The translations under genes and the position numbers were made by a program. DNA of 64,000 nt from Legionella_C sp963803545. GTDB lineage: Bacteria > Pseudomonadota > Gammaproteobacteria > Legionellales > Legionellaceae. Below are positions 26,171-35,455 of this stretch, piece by piece. The notes under the pieces were generated by a model that saw only the letters and a list, made by a program, of their open reading frames with translations, was not told the origin of the DNA and searched no databases. Every line of letters begins with the position of its first letter. The stretch's first letter is position 1. The DNA lies in contig CAWDMX010000001.1 of NCBI GenBank assembly GCA_963803545.1, forward strand, positions 558,001 through 622,000, read 5' to 3'.

Positions 26171-27331
26171 TCAACCCCCAAAAGCGTTCAGTCCGGTGAT
26201 ATGTTTGCCAAGAATTAAGCTGTGGACATTATCGGTGCCTTCGTAGGTAAATACCGACTCTAAATTTAGCATGTGGCGAATGACGTGATATTCCAAGCTA
26301 ATGCCATTTGCTCCTAATAAATTGCGGCACTCACGGGCAATTTTTAATGCCTCACGGCAAGCGTTGCCTTTGGCTAAAGAAATCATGGTCGGTGTTTCGC
26401 GACCGGATTCTTTAAGTCGGCCGATCCGTAAGTTTAACAATTGTGCTTTAATGATTTCACTGTACATTTCGCTTAAGGCTTTTTGAATTAATTGAAAGGA
26501 AGCTAAGGGCTTTTTAAATTGACGACGCTGCAGTAGGTAATCACGGGTAATATCAAAACAGGCCACTGCCGCACCCACGGCTCCCCAGGCAATACCATAG
26601 CGTGCTTGACTTAAGCAACTCAGAGCTGCGGCTAAGCCTTTGGTGGTTAATGGCAGTAAATTTTCATCTGGAATAAAAACGTCCTCTAAAACAAGTTCAC
26701 CGGTTACCGAGGCTCGTAAAGACATTTTTAGGGCAATAAACGGCATGCGTACGCCGGGAAATTCTTTTTCAATGATAAAGCCTCGGATGCCTTCTGCGGT
26801 GTTCGCCCAGACAATTGCAATATCGGCAATTGGGGCGTTGGTTATCCATATCTTAGCTCCATTCACTATCCAGCCTCCGTCCGTTTTCTTGGCAAATGTG
26901 CGCATACTGGCAGGATCAGAGCCCGAATCGGGTTCGGTTAAACCAAAGCAGCCAATTATTTCTCCCCGTGCCATCGCCGGCAAGAAGCGCTCTTTCTGTT
27001 GGGCACTACCGTAGCGAAAAATTGGAAACATACATAAAGAGCTTTGCACCGAAACAAAGCTTCGAAGTCCACTGTCGCCTTTTTCAAGCTCTTGACAAAC
27101 CAGGCCATAAGCAACGTAGGAGGCCTCAGCGCCGCCGTATTCGCTCGGAAAAGTTAAGCCCAACAGCCCTAAATCAGCGGTTTTTTTTATCAACTGCTGC
27201 GGAAATTCGGCTTGCTCAAAAGCGCTTGCCATGATTGGGGTCACGTCTTCTGCCACAAAGCGCGCGACGGTGTTTTTAATGAGCCGCTCGTCGTCGCTTA
27301 GTTGCTCGTCCAAAAACAATAAATCATCCAT
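26171..27331 (-). CDS. gcdH: Acyl-CoA dehydrogenase, glutaryl-CoA dehydrogenase type
   Basis: A 386-residue flavoenzyme from ATG 27331, which has a GGGGA motif about 6 bases upstream (TTG 27343 is the alternative). Family motifs: FGLTEPDSGSDPASM (FAD/substrate binding), WITNAPIADIAIVWA, QARYGIAWGAVGAA and the catalytic Glu in ESVFTYEGTDNVHSLILG. The overall pattern fits glutaryl-CoA dehydrogenase, which oxidises and decarboxylates glutaryl-CoA to crotonyl-CoA in lysine/tryptophan breakdown. No partner genes are adjacent. A general acyl-CoA dehydrogenase is the alternative. Confidence 0.88.
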   Translation of the reverse strand: MDDLLFLDEQLSDDERLIKNTVARFVAEDVTPIMASAFEQAEFPQQLIKKTADLGLLGLTFPSEYGGAEASYVAYGLVCQELEKGDSGLRSFVSVQSSLCMFPIFRYGSAQQKERFLPAMARGEIIGCFGLTEPDSGSDPASMRTFAKKTDGGWIVNGAKIWITNAPIADIAIVWANTAEGIRGFIIEKEFPGVRMPFIALKMSLRASVTGELVLEDVFIPDENLLPLTTKGLAAALSCLSQARYGIAWGAVGAAVACFDITRDYLLQRRQFKKPLASFQLIQKALSEMYSEIIKAQLLNLRIGRLKESGRETPTMISLAKGNACREALKIARECRNLLGANGISLEYHVIRHMLNLESVFTYEGTDNVHSLILGKHITGLNAFGG

Positions 27332-27453
27332 ATTATTCCCCAATTAAGCAAAAGTCGGTGCGAGTACGACGTCATAGCTGCTGCCAACTGTTCGTGTCAA
27401 CAAGTATAGAAACCTTGACTATAAAGAACAAGACCTAACAAACCCTTATGCCG

Positions 27454-29928
27454 TTAACGGGGCTTTGACGAACAGTTTTTAGACAACGTCTCTACGGCCT
27501 TGGTTAAAGAAGTGGAACGGGATTGCTCAAACATAGACAGAGCGACTAAACCACTGCACACCCCCAAACCTACTCCAGAAATAGGAGCAAAAATAGCGCA
27601 CACAGCCGCTATACAGGCCAAAGCAACAAAAGCGAAACCCAGTAACAACTTGGTGTTGGAGCGACTGCCGGGCAGTTGTTGGGTATTGCGAAGAAGCTGC
27701 TCCGTATTGGTGAAAATAGTATCAGCGTTTTTTGCTTCAACTGCTTCGCCTAAATCGGCCAAGCACTGATAGGTCTGTGTCAAAGCGCGAATGGTTTTCT
27801 TGGTAACCGGCTCTTTTTTTAAAAGAGCAATTATTACTTTATGTTGTTGTGCAAACTCGCGTTGCGCCGGGTCACTGAGATCACTAGGCACACTAGGACT
27901 CTGTTCGCTAGCCTTCTCAAATAATTGCCTAATAGTATCATCTAGTCCAGATGCTTTATTGTCCGAATCAGCAAACCCTCCGCGCTGTTGCTTGTCTCTG
28001 AATTGTTTAACAAGAGTTAGGTTTCTAAACACTTGCTGTTCAAGTGCGTTATAAAGATCCGGGTCCAATGCTAAAAACAAGTTTCTATCGATGGTGTTTT
28101 TTTTATTAGTGTTGGCGGTTTTTGAAAAAATAAGGGGAGTGAAGCGACCAAAAAGGGTTTTACCAAAAATATTATTTTGGGGTTCGGAGTCGGTTTTTAA
28201 ACCCGGTGATCCAGGGCACAAAAAAGAGGCTAAGGCTTGTTGATGACCACTGGCCACAACGGCGCCTAAGAGCTCATCCTTATCGACATTTTGTCGTCCG
28301 CACTCGGCTAAAAAGTCATCGGCTTCCTGAACAGCCTTTAGAAGAAAGCAGCACCCGGCACGGTCTTGATTACTAGCACAACCGGCAAAGACAATAGCCT
28401 GATCCGGCTTAGGACCTTCCGGCTTAGGACCTTCCGGCTTATCCGTCCCGGGTTTAAGCGCAACAAAAGCTTCACGGCGCAGCGTGATAATCCTCTCTAC
28501 GGTCTCTTTTGAACGCTTAATTCGGTCAAAGGGGTCGCGCGTCTTGTCTTGAAACGCTCCACCAAAATATTGCCTTTGCAGTGTTCCTAAGGCATTTAAC
28601 GAATGCAGTTCGTAGTGTATAGGAGCAGAGTTAGGTTGGCTTTTAATAAAACGGTTAACACTCTCGTGAATGAGATTTTCTTTATTGAACGGGGCGTCGG
28701 TGTAGAGGCCGACATAAGTAAAGGATTCTGTTCCATATCTGTGCAAAGTCGCCTGTTGCGCTTGCTCAAAATTTTGGCGGGTATAGCGGTCTCGTTCCGT
28801 ATCATCGTGGCATTTTCCGACAAAAACAGGCGAAGCAAAGCGGCCGTACACAAGCGTTTCGGTTTTATAAGCGCCTTGCACCCGCTCTTTGGGGCTTAAG
28901 TGTTTAAACCTTTCATAAGGTGTGAATTGCGGCGTTGTGTCCGCTGAGTTGGGCGCACTTGGGGGTGTTAATGAGGTACGGGTTGTCGTTTCAAAAGAGG
29001 CATTATTCAGGCCGATTTTTTTGGTTTTACGGCATTGCGCGCCCCCACAAGTTGCGTCATCACTGAATCTATCTGAAAAAATGAGCTCAATTTCTTCTAA
29101 GCCCGTTCTTTTGCCTTGCGCTTGTAAAGCATTTTTTCTGTCGAGAAAAGACTTCTTTTGATCCTCGGTTTTTTCAGTAATAAATTCTTGAGTTTGTTCC
29201 GTTACTACACGGTTTTGTCGATCGTAGGATAGGGTTGTAAACTTACGGGTTGGGTCGATAACTCCGGCGGCGTTACGGATTGCAAACAGCAGAGACTCGG
29301 CCTGTTTTTTAGAACGACAGCCCTCTGTAAGCTTGGCGCGGTGTAAACTGGATAAAATAGTATTGTTGCATTTGGTTTCAAGCTTGTTGAGTTGTGAGTA
29401 ACGGGGGTTCTCCTCTTTTAGGATGACCGCCGTTTTGTGCAAAAGCTGCCTCAATGAATAATCTAAATGGTCGCGTATTTTGGTTTTTCTTGCCGCATCG
29501 ACGGTTTGGCAGTTATCTACAGCGTAGTGGGCTCCTCGTAAACGCGAGATACAGCGCAGCAGCATGTTGTGGCTATCCGTGTATAGTGAATTACCTAATA
29601 AGGATTCAGCGGGAGACATTGCCGTAGCATCGCGTAGCCATTCATTCTTTTCTTTATTGAAGGTCGACACAATGCCGCTTTGGGCGTCATTGACTTCCAT
29701 CAATAAATCCGTTAGTTCGGAGAGCTCGAGGGGCGGGGTGGCGCACGCGATTCTATCGAAGTCAAGAGTAAAAGCGTCGTACTCGGCGCCATCGCGGTTA
29801 ATTCGAGCTGGTTTTTTATATTTTTCGTATAACGGAGAATGCTTGGCCGAGAGTATATTTTCACGAGCAAATCGATTGCTGGTGATAAAGGGTTCCACAA
29901 CAACGTTTGGATTTTTATTATCATCCAT
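27454..29928 (-). CDS. Unrecognised 824-residue protein with two C-terminal membrane segments
   Basis: I do not recognise this protein. ATG 29928 has GGTGAAG about 5 bases upstream; GTG 29937 is an alternative start. It has no signal peptide. The N-terminal 250 residues are helical. Mid-protein there is a Pro-rich repeat KPEGPKPEGPKPD encoded by a 15-bp tandem repeat (28404-28441). Residues about 765-805 form a hydrophobic hairpin (LLLGFAFVALACIAAVCAIF, then a Gly-rich turn and GVCSGLVALSMF). A large soluble protein with a C-terminal membrane hairpin is the style of many Legionellales effectors, but there is no motif to prove it. Confidence 0.72.
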   Translation of the reverse strand: MDDNKNPNVVVEPFITSNRFARENILSAKHSPLYEKYKKPARINRDGAEYDAFTLDFDRIACATPPLELSELTDLLMEVNDAQSGIVSTFNKEKNEWLRDATAMSPAESLLGNSLYTDSHNMLLRCISRLRGAHYAVDNCQTVDAARKTKIRDHLDYSLRQLLHKTAVILKEENPRYSQLNKLETKCNNTILSSLHRAKLTEGCRSKKQAESLLFAIRNAAGVIDPTRKFTTLSYDRQNRVVTEQTQEFITEKTEDQKKSFLDRKNALQAQGKRTGLEEIELIFSDRFSDDATCGGAQCRKTKKIGLNNASFETTTRTSLTPPSAPNSADTTPQFTPYERFKHLSPKERVQGAYKTETLVYGRFASPVFVGKCHDDTERDRYTRQNFEQAQQATLHRYGTESFTYVGLYTDAPFNKENLIHESVNRFIKSQPNSAPIHYELHSLNALGTLQRQYFGGAFQDKTRDPFDRIKRSKETVERIITLRREAFVALKPGTDKPEGPKPEGPKPDQAIVFAGCASNQDRAGCCFLLKAVQEADDFLAECGRQNVDKDELLGAVVASGHQQALASFLCPGSPGLKTDSEPQNNIFGKTLFGRFTPLIFSKTANTNKKNTIDRNLFLALDPDLYNALEQQVFRNLTLVKQFRDKQQRGGFADSDNKASGLDDTIRQLFEKASEQSPSVPSDLSDPAQREFAQQHKVIIALLKKEPVTKKTIRALTQTYQCLADLGEAVEAKNADTIFTNTEQLLRNTQQLPGSRSNTKLLLGFAFVALACIAAVCAIFAPISGVGLGVCSGLVALSMFEQSRSTSLTKAVETLSKNCSSKPR
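28404..28441. repeat. 15-bp tandem repeat inside the 824-residue gene
   Basis: Two full copies of CCGGCTTAGGACCTT (28404-28418, 28419-28433) plus an 8-base partial third copy. In frame it encodes a repeating five-residue Pro/Lys/Glu/Gly linker. Copy number could vary between strains without breaking the frame. Confidence 0.85.
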
Positions 29929-30000
29929 AATCTTCACCGTTTAATTATTACCAATAATGATTAGTATAAAGCACGAACCTTAACTAACTATTAAGAGCGC

Positions 30001-31809
30001 TTAATTAGACACGGTTTCACGCAACGTCCAAACGCGTTTGCTGTTCGCCGGCAAACTAAGGGCTTTAGTCCAGAGCATTAAGGGTTTTCCAGAGGATGTG
30101 GGAATAGTGGGTGAGGCGAGGGCCACGGCAAAGGCGTATTTTTTATTCAGTGTTTGCAAGGTGGTCATCACGGTATTCGCCTCTGCTTGATTATCCTGCA
30201 GTATTAACTCATCCCCGCGAAACAAAACAGTAACATCCTGTTCTTGTAAAGCACGCTTAACAACACTTTCCAATCGACGCCACTTAGCCTGTCGATTTCG
30301 CTGCAGCTGCGCTTGAGTGGGGCTTAATTGAAACTTAATACGTTTATTGCTGGCAAACATTTTTGACCACGAATTAGATCCGGGTTTTTGCTGTAAAAAA
30401 TAGCTGCCTAAAGCATCAACTAAATAGCGGTACCGTCCGGAAACCGCTAGACTTGTACCCGGTAAATTGTTTATAAAAATAGCAAAGGCAAGGGTGTGGG
30501 CGTTAGCGGTGTACAAATATCCGGAAAGACTGACGACCCCAGTCATCGTACCTGTTTTTGCCCGTACTAAATCTTGTTGATAGGGTTTTTGAAACCGTTT
30601 TTGCAGCGTTCCATCGCGACCTGAAACCGGAAGGGCTGCAATATATTCGTAGGTTAAGGGAAATCTATCAAATAAAAATCGCAGCAAGCTTACCGTTTGT
30701 GCCGGTGTTAACAAATCATAACGGGACAGTCCAGAGCCGTCGGTGAGCACCGCTTTTTGCAGATCAATACCGGTTTCTTGCTGCATGAAGTTTTTAATAA
30801 GTACTTGGGCTTCGCCCCAGTTTACGGCAGAGCCGTGCAGCTTGTCGGCTGCGTGTAAAAACAAGCTTTCCGCGTACAGGTTGTCGGAAGGTTTTAAGGT
30901 GTCGGCCATAAGTTGGGCAATTGGTTTCGAACGATCGCTAGCCAGCAGCATTGAACCACTGGGCATTGTGCCCAAAAGAATAGAGCCATCAAGCGTGATA
31001 TTCGCATCGTTCAACGCCGACTTGATTAAGCCCTGCGCGTAAAGCATGGGGTTGCGAATGGCCATTTTCTGCATTACAGCCCATTGACCTACGGCAACAC
31101 ACCCGCGTACGGTTAAATGGTTTTCTCGGTCCATGGAAAAATCAACGCCGCACCGTGTTTTGCGTGCTTTGGTTTTAACCTGGTTGCTAATGGCAATGCT
31201 GCCGCTGTCGTCGTTGACCTCAACGATAGCTGGCGCACCGGCCTTACTCGCCGGGTTTACGGTAGCATTAATACGATTTGCATCAATCATCACAGGCGCC
31301 AACGGGGCGCCGTAGCTGTAGGGTAGGTCCTCCACCATCCATCCGGGAGCATAGGCGTCCACCTTGTTATGGCTGCTATCGATGATAACATCACCCTGAA
31401 TACGGGTTATACGCCATTTTTTTAAAGAGGCAAACAGCCGCGCTAAACGTTGGCGGCTAAACGATGGGTCTCCGGGAAGATGCAGATACAATGAGCCTTT
31501 TAATACCCCCTGCTGCAGTTGCGACGAGCTCGTGCTTAATTGATTTTGAAAGCGATAATCGGGCCCCAAAACCATGAGAGCGGCCGCGTTTGAAAAGAGC
31601 TTCATGTTGCTTGCGGGCGTAAAAGAACGGTGCGCATTGCGCTTATACAGCAGCGCACCGGTAGTCAAATCAACAACTTGAATGCCAATATTAATGTGGG
31701 GGTCCACTTGATTAATAAGCGCATCGGCACCACTTTGGATGCTGGCTTGCGCGAGTGGGATTGCTAAAACCCCGAGTATTAGCCGTATAAATTTATTCAT
31801 TGGTCGCAT
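30001..31809 (-). CDS. dacB: D-alanyl-D-alanine carboxypeptidase/endopeptidase, PBP4 (DacB) type with C-terminal extension
   Basis: A 602-residue protein with signal peptide (1-22). Active-site motifs: SNMK (67-70), SDN (in KPSDNLYAES, about residue 305) and KTG (in RAKTGTMTG, about residue 418). This is the class C PBP4 family, which trims and cleaves peptidoglycan peptides in the periplasm. The catalytic module ends near residue 470 (LVDALGSYFLQQ); about 130 further residues have no counterpart in E. coli DacB. The first ATG is preceded by GAGGAAAGG. It starts 14 bases after parB and closes the def-fmt-rsmB-parB run. Confidence 0.9.
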   Translation of the reverse strand: MRPMNKFIRLILGVLAIPLAQASIQSGADALINQVDPHINIGIQVVDLTTGALLYKRNAHRSFTPASNMKLFSNAAALMVLGPDYRFQNQLSTSSSQLQQGVLKGSLYLHLPGDPSFSRQRLARLFASLKKWRITRIQGDVIIDSSHNKVDAYAPGWMVEDLPYSYGAPLAPVMIDANRINATVNPASKAGAPAIVEVNDDSGSIAISNQVKTKARKTRCGVDFSMDRENHLTVRGCVAVGQWAVMQKMAIRNPMLYAQGLIKSALNDANITLDGSILLGTMPSGSMLLASDRSKPIAQLMADTLKPSDNLYAESLFLHAADKLHGSAVNWGEAQVLIKNFMQQETGIDLQKAVLTDGSGLSRYDLLTPAQTVSLLRFLFDRFPLTYEYIAALPVSGRDGTLQKRFQKPYQQDLVRAKTGTMTGVVSLSGYLYTANAHTLAFAIFINNLPGTSLAVSGRYRYLVDALGSYFLQQKPGSNSWSKMFASNKRIKFQLSPTQAQLQRNRQAKWRRLESVVKRALQEQDVTVLFRGDELILQDNQAEANTVMTTLQTLNKKYAFAVALASPTIPTSSGKPLMLWTKALSLPANSKRVWTLRETVSN

Positions 31810-31823
31810 CCTTTCCTCTGTCG

Positions 31824-32606
31824 CTAATCATAATGTAAACCCAGCCGTTCTAACAATCCTGTTAGCGTATCGTTATTAAAAAATTGTATTTGCAGCCATC
31901 CGCCTTCCTTATCCGTATTTACTATTTCTACAGGCGCGCCAACTTGATTGGCCAACTGCGTTTGCAATCGTTGGGTATCGTTGCTTGCTTGCGAAGGCAT
32001 CACTGGAGCGTTTTTAAATTGTTTAAGAGTAGTTTCAAGGCGCCGTACCGACCAATTGCGGCGAATAGCCTGTTGACTAAAATGTTGTTGCAAATTATGA
32101 GGCAGGGTTATTAGTGCTCGTGCGTGGCCCAGAGACAGGGTTCCGGCTCGCACCAATTCTTGCACTGAATTAGCCAGAGTTAGCAGACGTAAGATATTGG
32201 CAACATGACTGCGTGATTTACTTACCAAGCGGGCTATTTCTTGCTGTTGAAAATTAAACTCGGTGCATAATCGATGATAGCCTTGCGCCTCTTCAATAAG
32301 GTTTAGATTCGCGCGTTGAATGTTTTCAATTAAGCTTAGTGTTGCCGCTTGTTTATCAGTATACCGGCCAATTAAGCAGGGAACTACGGATAAGGGAATT
32401 TGTTGCGCCGCGCGCCAGCGGCGCTCACCGGCAATAATTTCGTAGTTCTCACAAGAAACTTCACGCACAATGATGGGCTCAATAATTCCCTGATTGCGAA
32501 TGGAGTCCGTAAGCTCGTTTAAAGCGGTTGGCGAAAAATCAGCACGCGGTTGGTACCTTCCTCGACAAAGCCAATGCAGCGGTAGCATTTTATAAACACT
32601 GGTCAT
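31824..32606 (-). CDS. parB: ParB/Spo0J-family protein without a ParA partner
   Basis: A 260-residue protein from ATG 32606. The ParB N-domain has LTDSIRNQGIIEPIIVRE and the nucleotide-binding box GERRWRAA; the ENIQRANLNLIEEAQGYHRL segment follows; the helix-turn-helix is in QQEIARLVSKSRSHVANILRLL, then LSLGHARAL. The ATG overlaps the rsmB stop (ATGA), so translation is coupled. Longer frames from 32825 overlap rsmB and are not plausible. ParB normally works with ParA and parS for chromosome segregation; no parA or full parS site is visible here. Confidence 0.88.
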   Translation of the reverse strand: MTSVYKMLPLHWLCRGRYQPRADFSPTALNELTDSIRNQGIIEPIIVREVSCENYEIIAGERRWRAAQQIPLSVVPCLIGRYTDKQAATLSLIENIQRANLNLIEEAQGYHRLCTEFNFQQQEIARLVSKSRSHVANILRLLTLANSVQELVRAGTLSLGHARALITLPHNLQQHFSQQAIRRNWSVRRLETTLKQFKNAPVMPSQASNDTQRLQTQLANQVGAPVEIVNTDKEGGWLQIQFFNNDTLTGLLERLGLHYD

Positions 32607-33877
32607 TTCTTGGTTAACGCCGCGTAATAAAAGCCGTCGCAGTTTGTTGCGCCGGGTAGCAACTGTCTGCCGTAAGGCGTCGCACAACCCCATTGGGCCG
32701 AAATAGTCCGGCTTTGCGCGCTGGGCTCGTCGGCTAGGAAACGTTCTATCTGGGCGTCGTTTTCTTTTTTTAATACCGAACACGTTGCGTAAATCAACAA
32801 GCCATCGTCTGCGAGCAACGGCCATAAGCTGCGCAGTATTTGGTGTTGTAGGAGGATAATTTTTTGCACGTCTTCGGGTTTGCGCAATAACTTAATATCA
32901 GGGTGACGACGGATTACACCCGTCGCGGAGCAGGGAGCGTCGAGCAAAATGCGGTCAAATTTCACCCCATCCCACCACGGGTCGGGAGCGCAGGCGTCAC
33001 CAACTAAAACCGAGGCATCAAGACCCAAACGCTGTAGATTTTCATGCACACGCTGCAAACGATTACGGTCGTTATCGAGCGCCACGCAGGCTTTTAGTTG
33101 TGTCTGGCTTTCAAGAATATGACAGGTTTTGCCACCGGGTGCGCAACAAGCGTCTAGTACACGATGACCAGGTTGAGACTCCAGCAACCCAACAGCCAAT
33201 TGAGCGGCTTCATCTTGCAGCGAAACATCCCCTTGCGCAAAACCGGGCAAGTCCAGTACATCGCAGGGGGTTGCTAACTGTATTCCTGAGCTGGAGAAAA
33301 CATTCGCCGTTGCTTTGATGCCTATTGCCTCAAGCCTTAGCAGATAGTCTTCGCGTGTGCTGCGGCGCTGATTAATACGCAAGTTCATCGGCGGGTGGGC
33401 GTCGTTTGCGACAAGGACCATGTGCCAGTCATCGGGCCAATCGTGTTTTACTTGTTTGATAAACCAGGCTGGATGCGAGAACTGGAATCGGCTATCGTTT
33501 TCAAGCGCTGCAAGAATCGCCTCTTTCTCGCGGCAATAACGCCGCAATACCGCATTAACCAATCCTTTCGCCCATGGTTTTTTCAACGCGAGGACAAGAT
33601 TTACGGTTTCCTTAACGCTTGCGTATTCAGGTTTTGCTAAAAAATGTAATTGATACAAACCAATTAACAAGACTAACCAAAGCGACAGCTCGGGTCGTTT
33701 TTCCGTTAATTGGTCGGCTATGGCCTCTAAGCGAAGGTAGTGACGGCATACCCCAAAGCAGATGTTTTTTGTGAGCGGAGAGGCCTCATTTTTTTGCAGC
33801 AAATAGAGAAGAGGGGATTTCTTTTCGGTTACCTGCAATAGCAATTGGTAAGCTTGTAAACGCTCATTCGCACTCAC
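32603..33877 (-). CDS. rsmB: 16S rRNA (cytosine-967-C5)-methyltransferase RsmB
   Basis: A 424-residue enzyme. I chose GTG 33877, which forms a GTGA overlap with the fmt stop. The N-terminal NusB-like domain (ANERLQAYQLLLQVTEKKSPL) precedes the SAM methyltransferase with VLDACCAPGGKTCHILE (SAM loop), DRILLDAPCSATGVIRRHPDIK (catalytic Cys in APCS) and a second Cys in LLIYATCSVLKKEN. It methylates C967 of 16S rRNA. It is in the same order as E. coli def-fmt-rsmB, but parB follows in place of trkA. Confidence 0.96.
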   Translation of the reverse strand: MSANERLQAYQLLLQVTEKKSPLLYLLQKNEASPLTKNICFGVCRHYLRLEAIADQLTEKRPELSLWLVLLIGLYQLHFLAKPEYASVKETVNLVLALKKPWAKGLVNAVLRRYCREKEAILAALENDSRFQFSHPAWFIKQVKHDWPDDWHMVLVANDAHPPMNLRINQRRSTREDYLLRLEAIGIKATANVFSSSGIQLATPCDVLDLPGFAQGDVSLQDEAAQLAVGLLESQPGHRVLDACCAPGGKTCHILESQTQLKACVALDNDRNRLQRVHENLQRLGLDASVLVGDACAPDPWWDGVKFDRILLDAPCSATGVIRRHPDIKLLRKPEDVQKIILLQHQILRSLWPLLADDGLLIYATCSVLKKENDAQIERFLADEPSAQSRTISAQWGCATPYGRQLLPGATNCDGFYYAALTKK

Positions 33878-34818
33878 GAGCCAACCGCATCCTGAAAGAG
33901 AGAAGCTCGATTGGTCTGTAAGCACTCTTTAATTGTAGAAACTTTACCACCCGGAAACTGCACCTCTTCAACAAGCAAATCATCCGTTTGAGTCGCAATT
34001 AACAAACCATTTGTATCAGCGGCTACAATGGAACCTGGAGATTTATGCGCTTTTGTGCCACTAATACGCGCTTTGTAAATACGCATCCGCTCGCCTTGTA
34101 TATAAGTGAAGGCCACCGGCCAAGGATTGTAGGCACGAATGAGGCAATCAATGGTTGTTGCTGGTGCGCTCCAGTTGATTAAGGCATCGTCTTTAGCAAT
34201 TTTACCAGCAAACGTCGCGTGTTGGCTGTCTTGTTTGGTAGGGGTAATGGGGGCGGACTCGAGCGTATTTATTGTTTGTAAAAGGGGCTCTACCGCAAGA
34301 AGGGCTAATTTTTTTTGCAAACTGAGCGCGGTATCGGTTGGCTCAACAAGACACTCGCGGGTGGCGAGCACATCCCCGGTATCCATTCCTATATCCATTT
34401 GCATAATAGAGACACCCGTTACCGTATCACCGTGTAAAACGGCGTGTTGAATCGGCGACGCGCCACGCCATTTGGGCAATAAAGACGCGTGCACGTTAAT
34501 GCAGCCTAAACGCGGAATATTAAGCACGCAAGCGGGCAGGATTAAGCCGTAAGCAATAACAATAAGCACATCAGGAGCTAGCGCACGAAGCTCCGCCACA
34601 GGGCTTTCATTTTTAAAATTAACGGGTTGAAATACTTCAATTTCATGGGACAAAGCCCATTGTTTAATGGCGGAGGCTTGCAGCTTCCGGCCACGGCCGG
34701 CCGGCCTATCGGGTTGGGTGTAAACGGCTTGCAACACGTGCGCGCTGGATAATAATCCTTCAAGACAGGCAATGCCAAAATCCGGGGTACCCGCAAATAC
34801 TATTTTTAAGGGTTTCAC
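33874..34818 (-). CDS. fmt: Methionyl-tRNA formyltransferase
   Basis: A 314-residue enzyme starting at GTG 34818. Motifs: KIVFAGTPDFGIACL at the N-terminus, ASLLPKWRGASPIQHAVLHGD (catalytic Asn/His/Asp region with upstream INVHASLL), and MDIGMDTGDVL. A C-terminal OB-like domain follows (AYNPWPVAFTYI). It formylates Met-tRNAfMet for initiation. Its start overlaps the def stop and its stop overlaps the rsmB start, each by 4 bases. Confidence 0.97.
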   Translation of the reverse strand: MKPLKIVFAGTPDFGIACLEGLLSSAHVLQAVYTQPDRPAGRGRKLQASAIKQWALSHEIEVFQPVNFKNESPVAELRALAPDVLIVIAYGLILPACVLNIPRLGCINVHASLLPKWRGASPIQHAVLHGDTVTGVSIMQMDIGMDTGDVLATRECLVEPTDTALSLQKKLALLAVEPLLQTINTLESAPITPTKQDSQHATFAGKIAKDDALINWSAPATTIDCLIRAYNPWPVAFTYIQGERMRIYKARISGTKAHKSPGSIVAADTNGLLIATQTDDLLVEEVQFPGGKVSTIKECLQTNRASLFQDAVGS

Positions 34819-35321
34819 AATTGTTTTCCACGAACGTACTTGTTTAATTTTCGACGCGCCATTGCGCGTTTTAAGGGAGAAAGTAAATCAACAAATAGTT
34901 TGCCGTTTAGGTGATCAATTTCGTGTTGGAAACATTCGCCTAGCAATCCTTGGGCCGTCATTTCAAAAAACGCACCTTTTTGATTTTGGGCACGAATGCT
35001 AACTTCCGTTGCGCGAATAACGGTATCGTATGCACCCGGTACAGACAAGCAGCCTTCTACATATTGGGTTTCACCAACCGCATTGATAATTTCGGGATTC
35101 ACCAAAACCAGCTGCTGTTTTTTATCGCCAACAACATCAATCACCGATAACCGTAAGTTAACACCAATTTGTGGAGCCGCAAGACCAACGCCATTGGCGC
35201 TGTACATGGTATCAAACATGTCCGCAATAAGTGTGTTTAAATCATCGTCAAATTTTTCAATCGGTGCAGCCACTCGACGCAAACGAGCATCCGGCAGATA
35301 AAGAATTTTACGAATAGTCAT
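34815..35321 (-). CDS. def: Peptide deformylase
   Basis: A 168-residue metalloenzyme from ATG 35321. The three conserved motifs are present: GVGLAAPQIG, EGCLSVPG (metal Cys) and HEIDHLNGKLF (HExxH with metal His residues). It removes the formyl group from nascent proteins. Upstream frame to 35387 lacks family sequence. It opens the def-fmt-rsmB-parB-dacB run and is divergent from the LysM gene. Confidence 0.96.
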   Translation of the reverse strand: MTIRKILYLPDARLRRVAAPIEKFDDDLNTLIADMFDTMYSANGVGLAAPQIGVNLRLSVIDVVGDKKQQLVLVNPEIINAVGETQYVEGCLSVPGAYDTVIRATEVSIRAQNQKGAFFEMTAQGLLGECFQHEIDHLNGKLFVDLLSPLKRAMARRKLNKYVRGKQL

Positions 35322-35455
35322 TGGAGAACCTGTTTTAAAGATGTGAATGCGTGGTATTATCTCCAATATGAAAGAAGGCTGCAACAAATACTAGTTAACG
35401 CTCGTTAGCCACATTTTATTAAATCACTTCTCCATTGTTGCTTAGGGATAAAACA

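Noticed and set aside
31824..32606. Full parS site near parB
   Set aside because: I looked for TGTTTCACGTGAAACA-like palindromes in the window and found only partial TTTCACGTG (near 7730).
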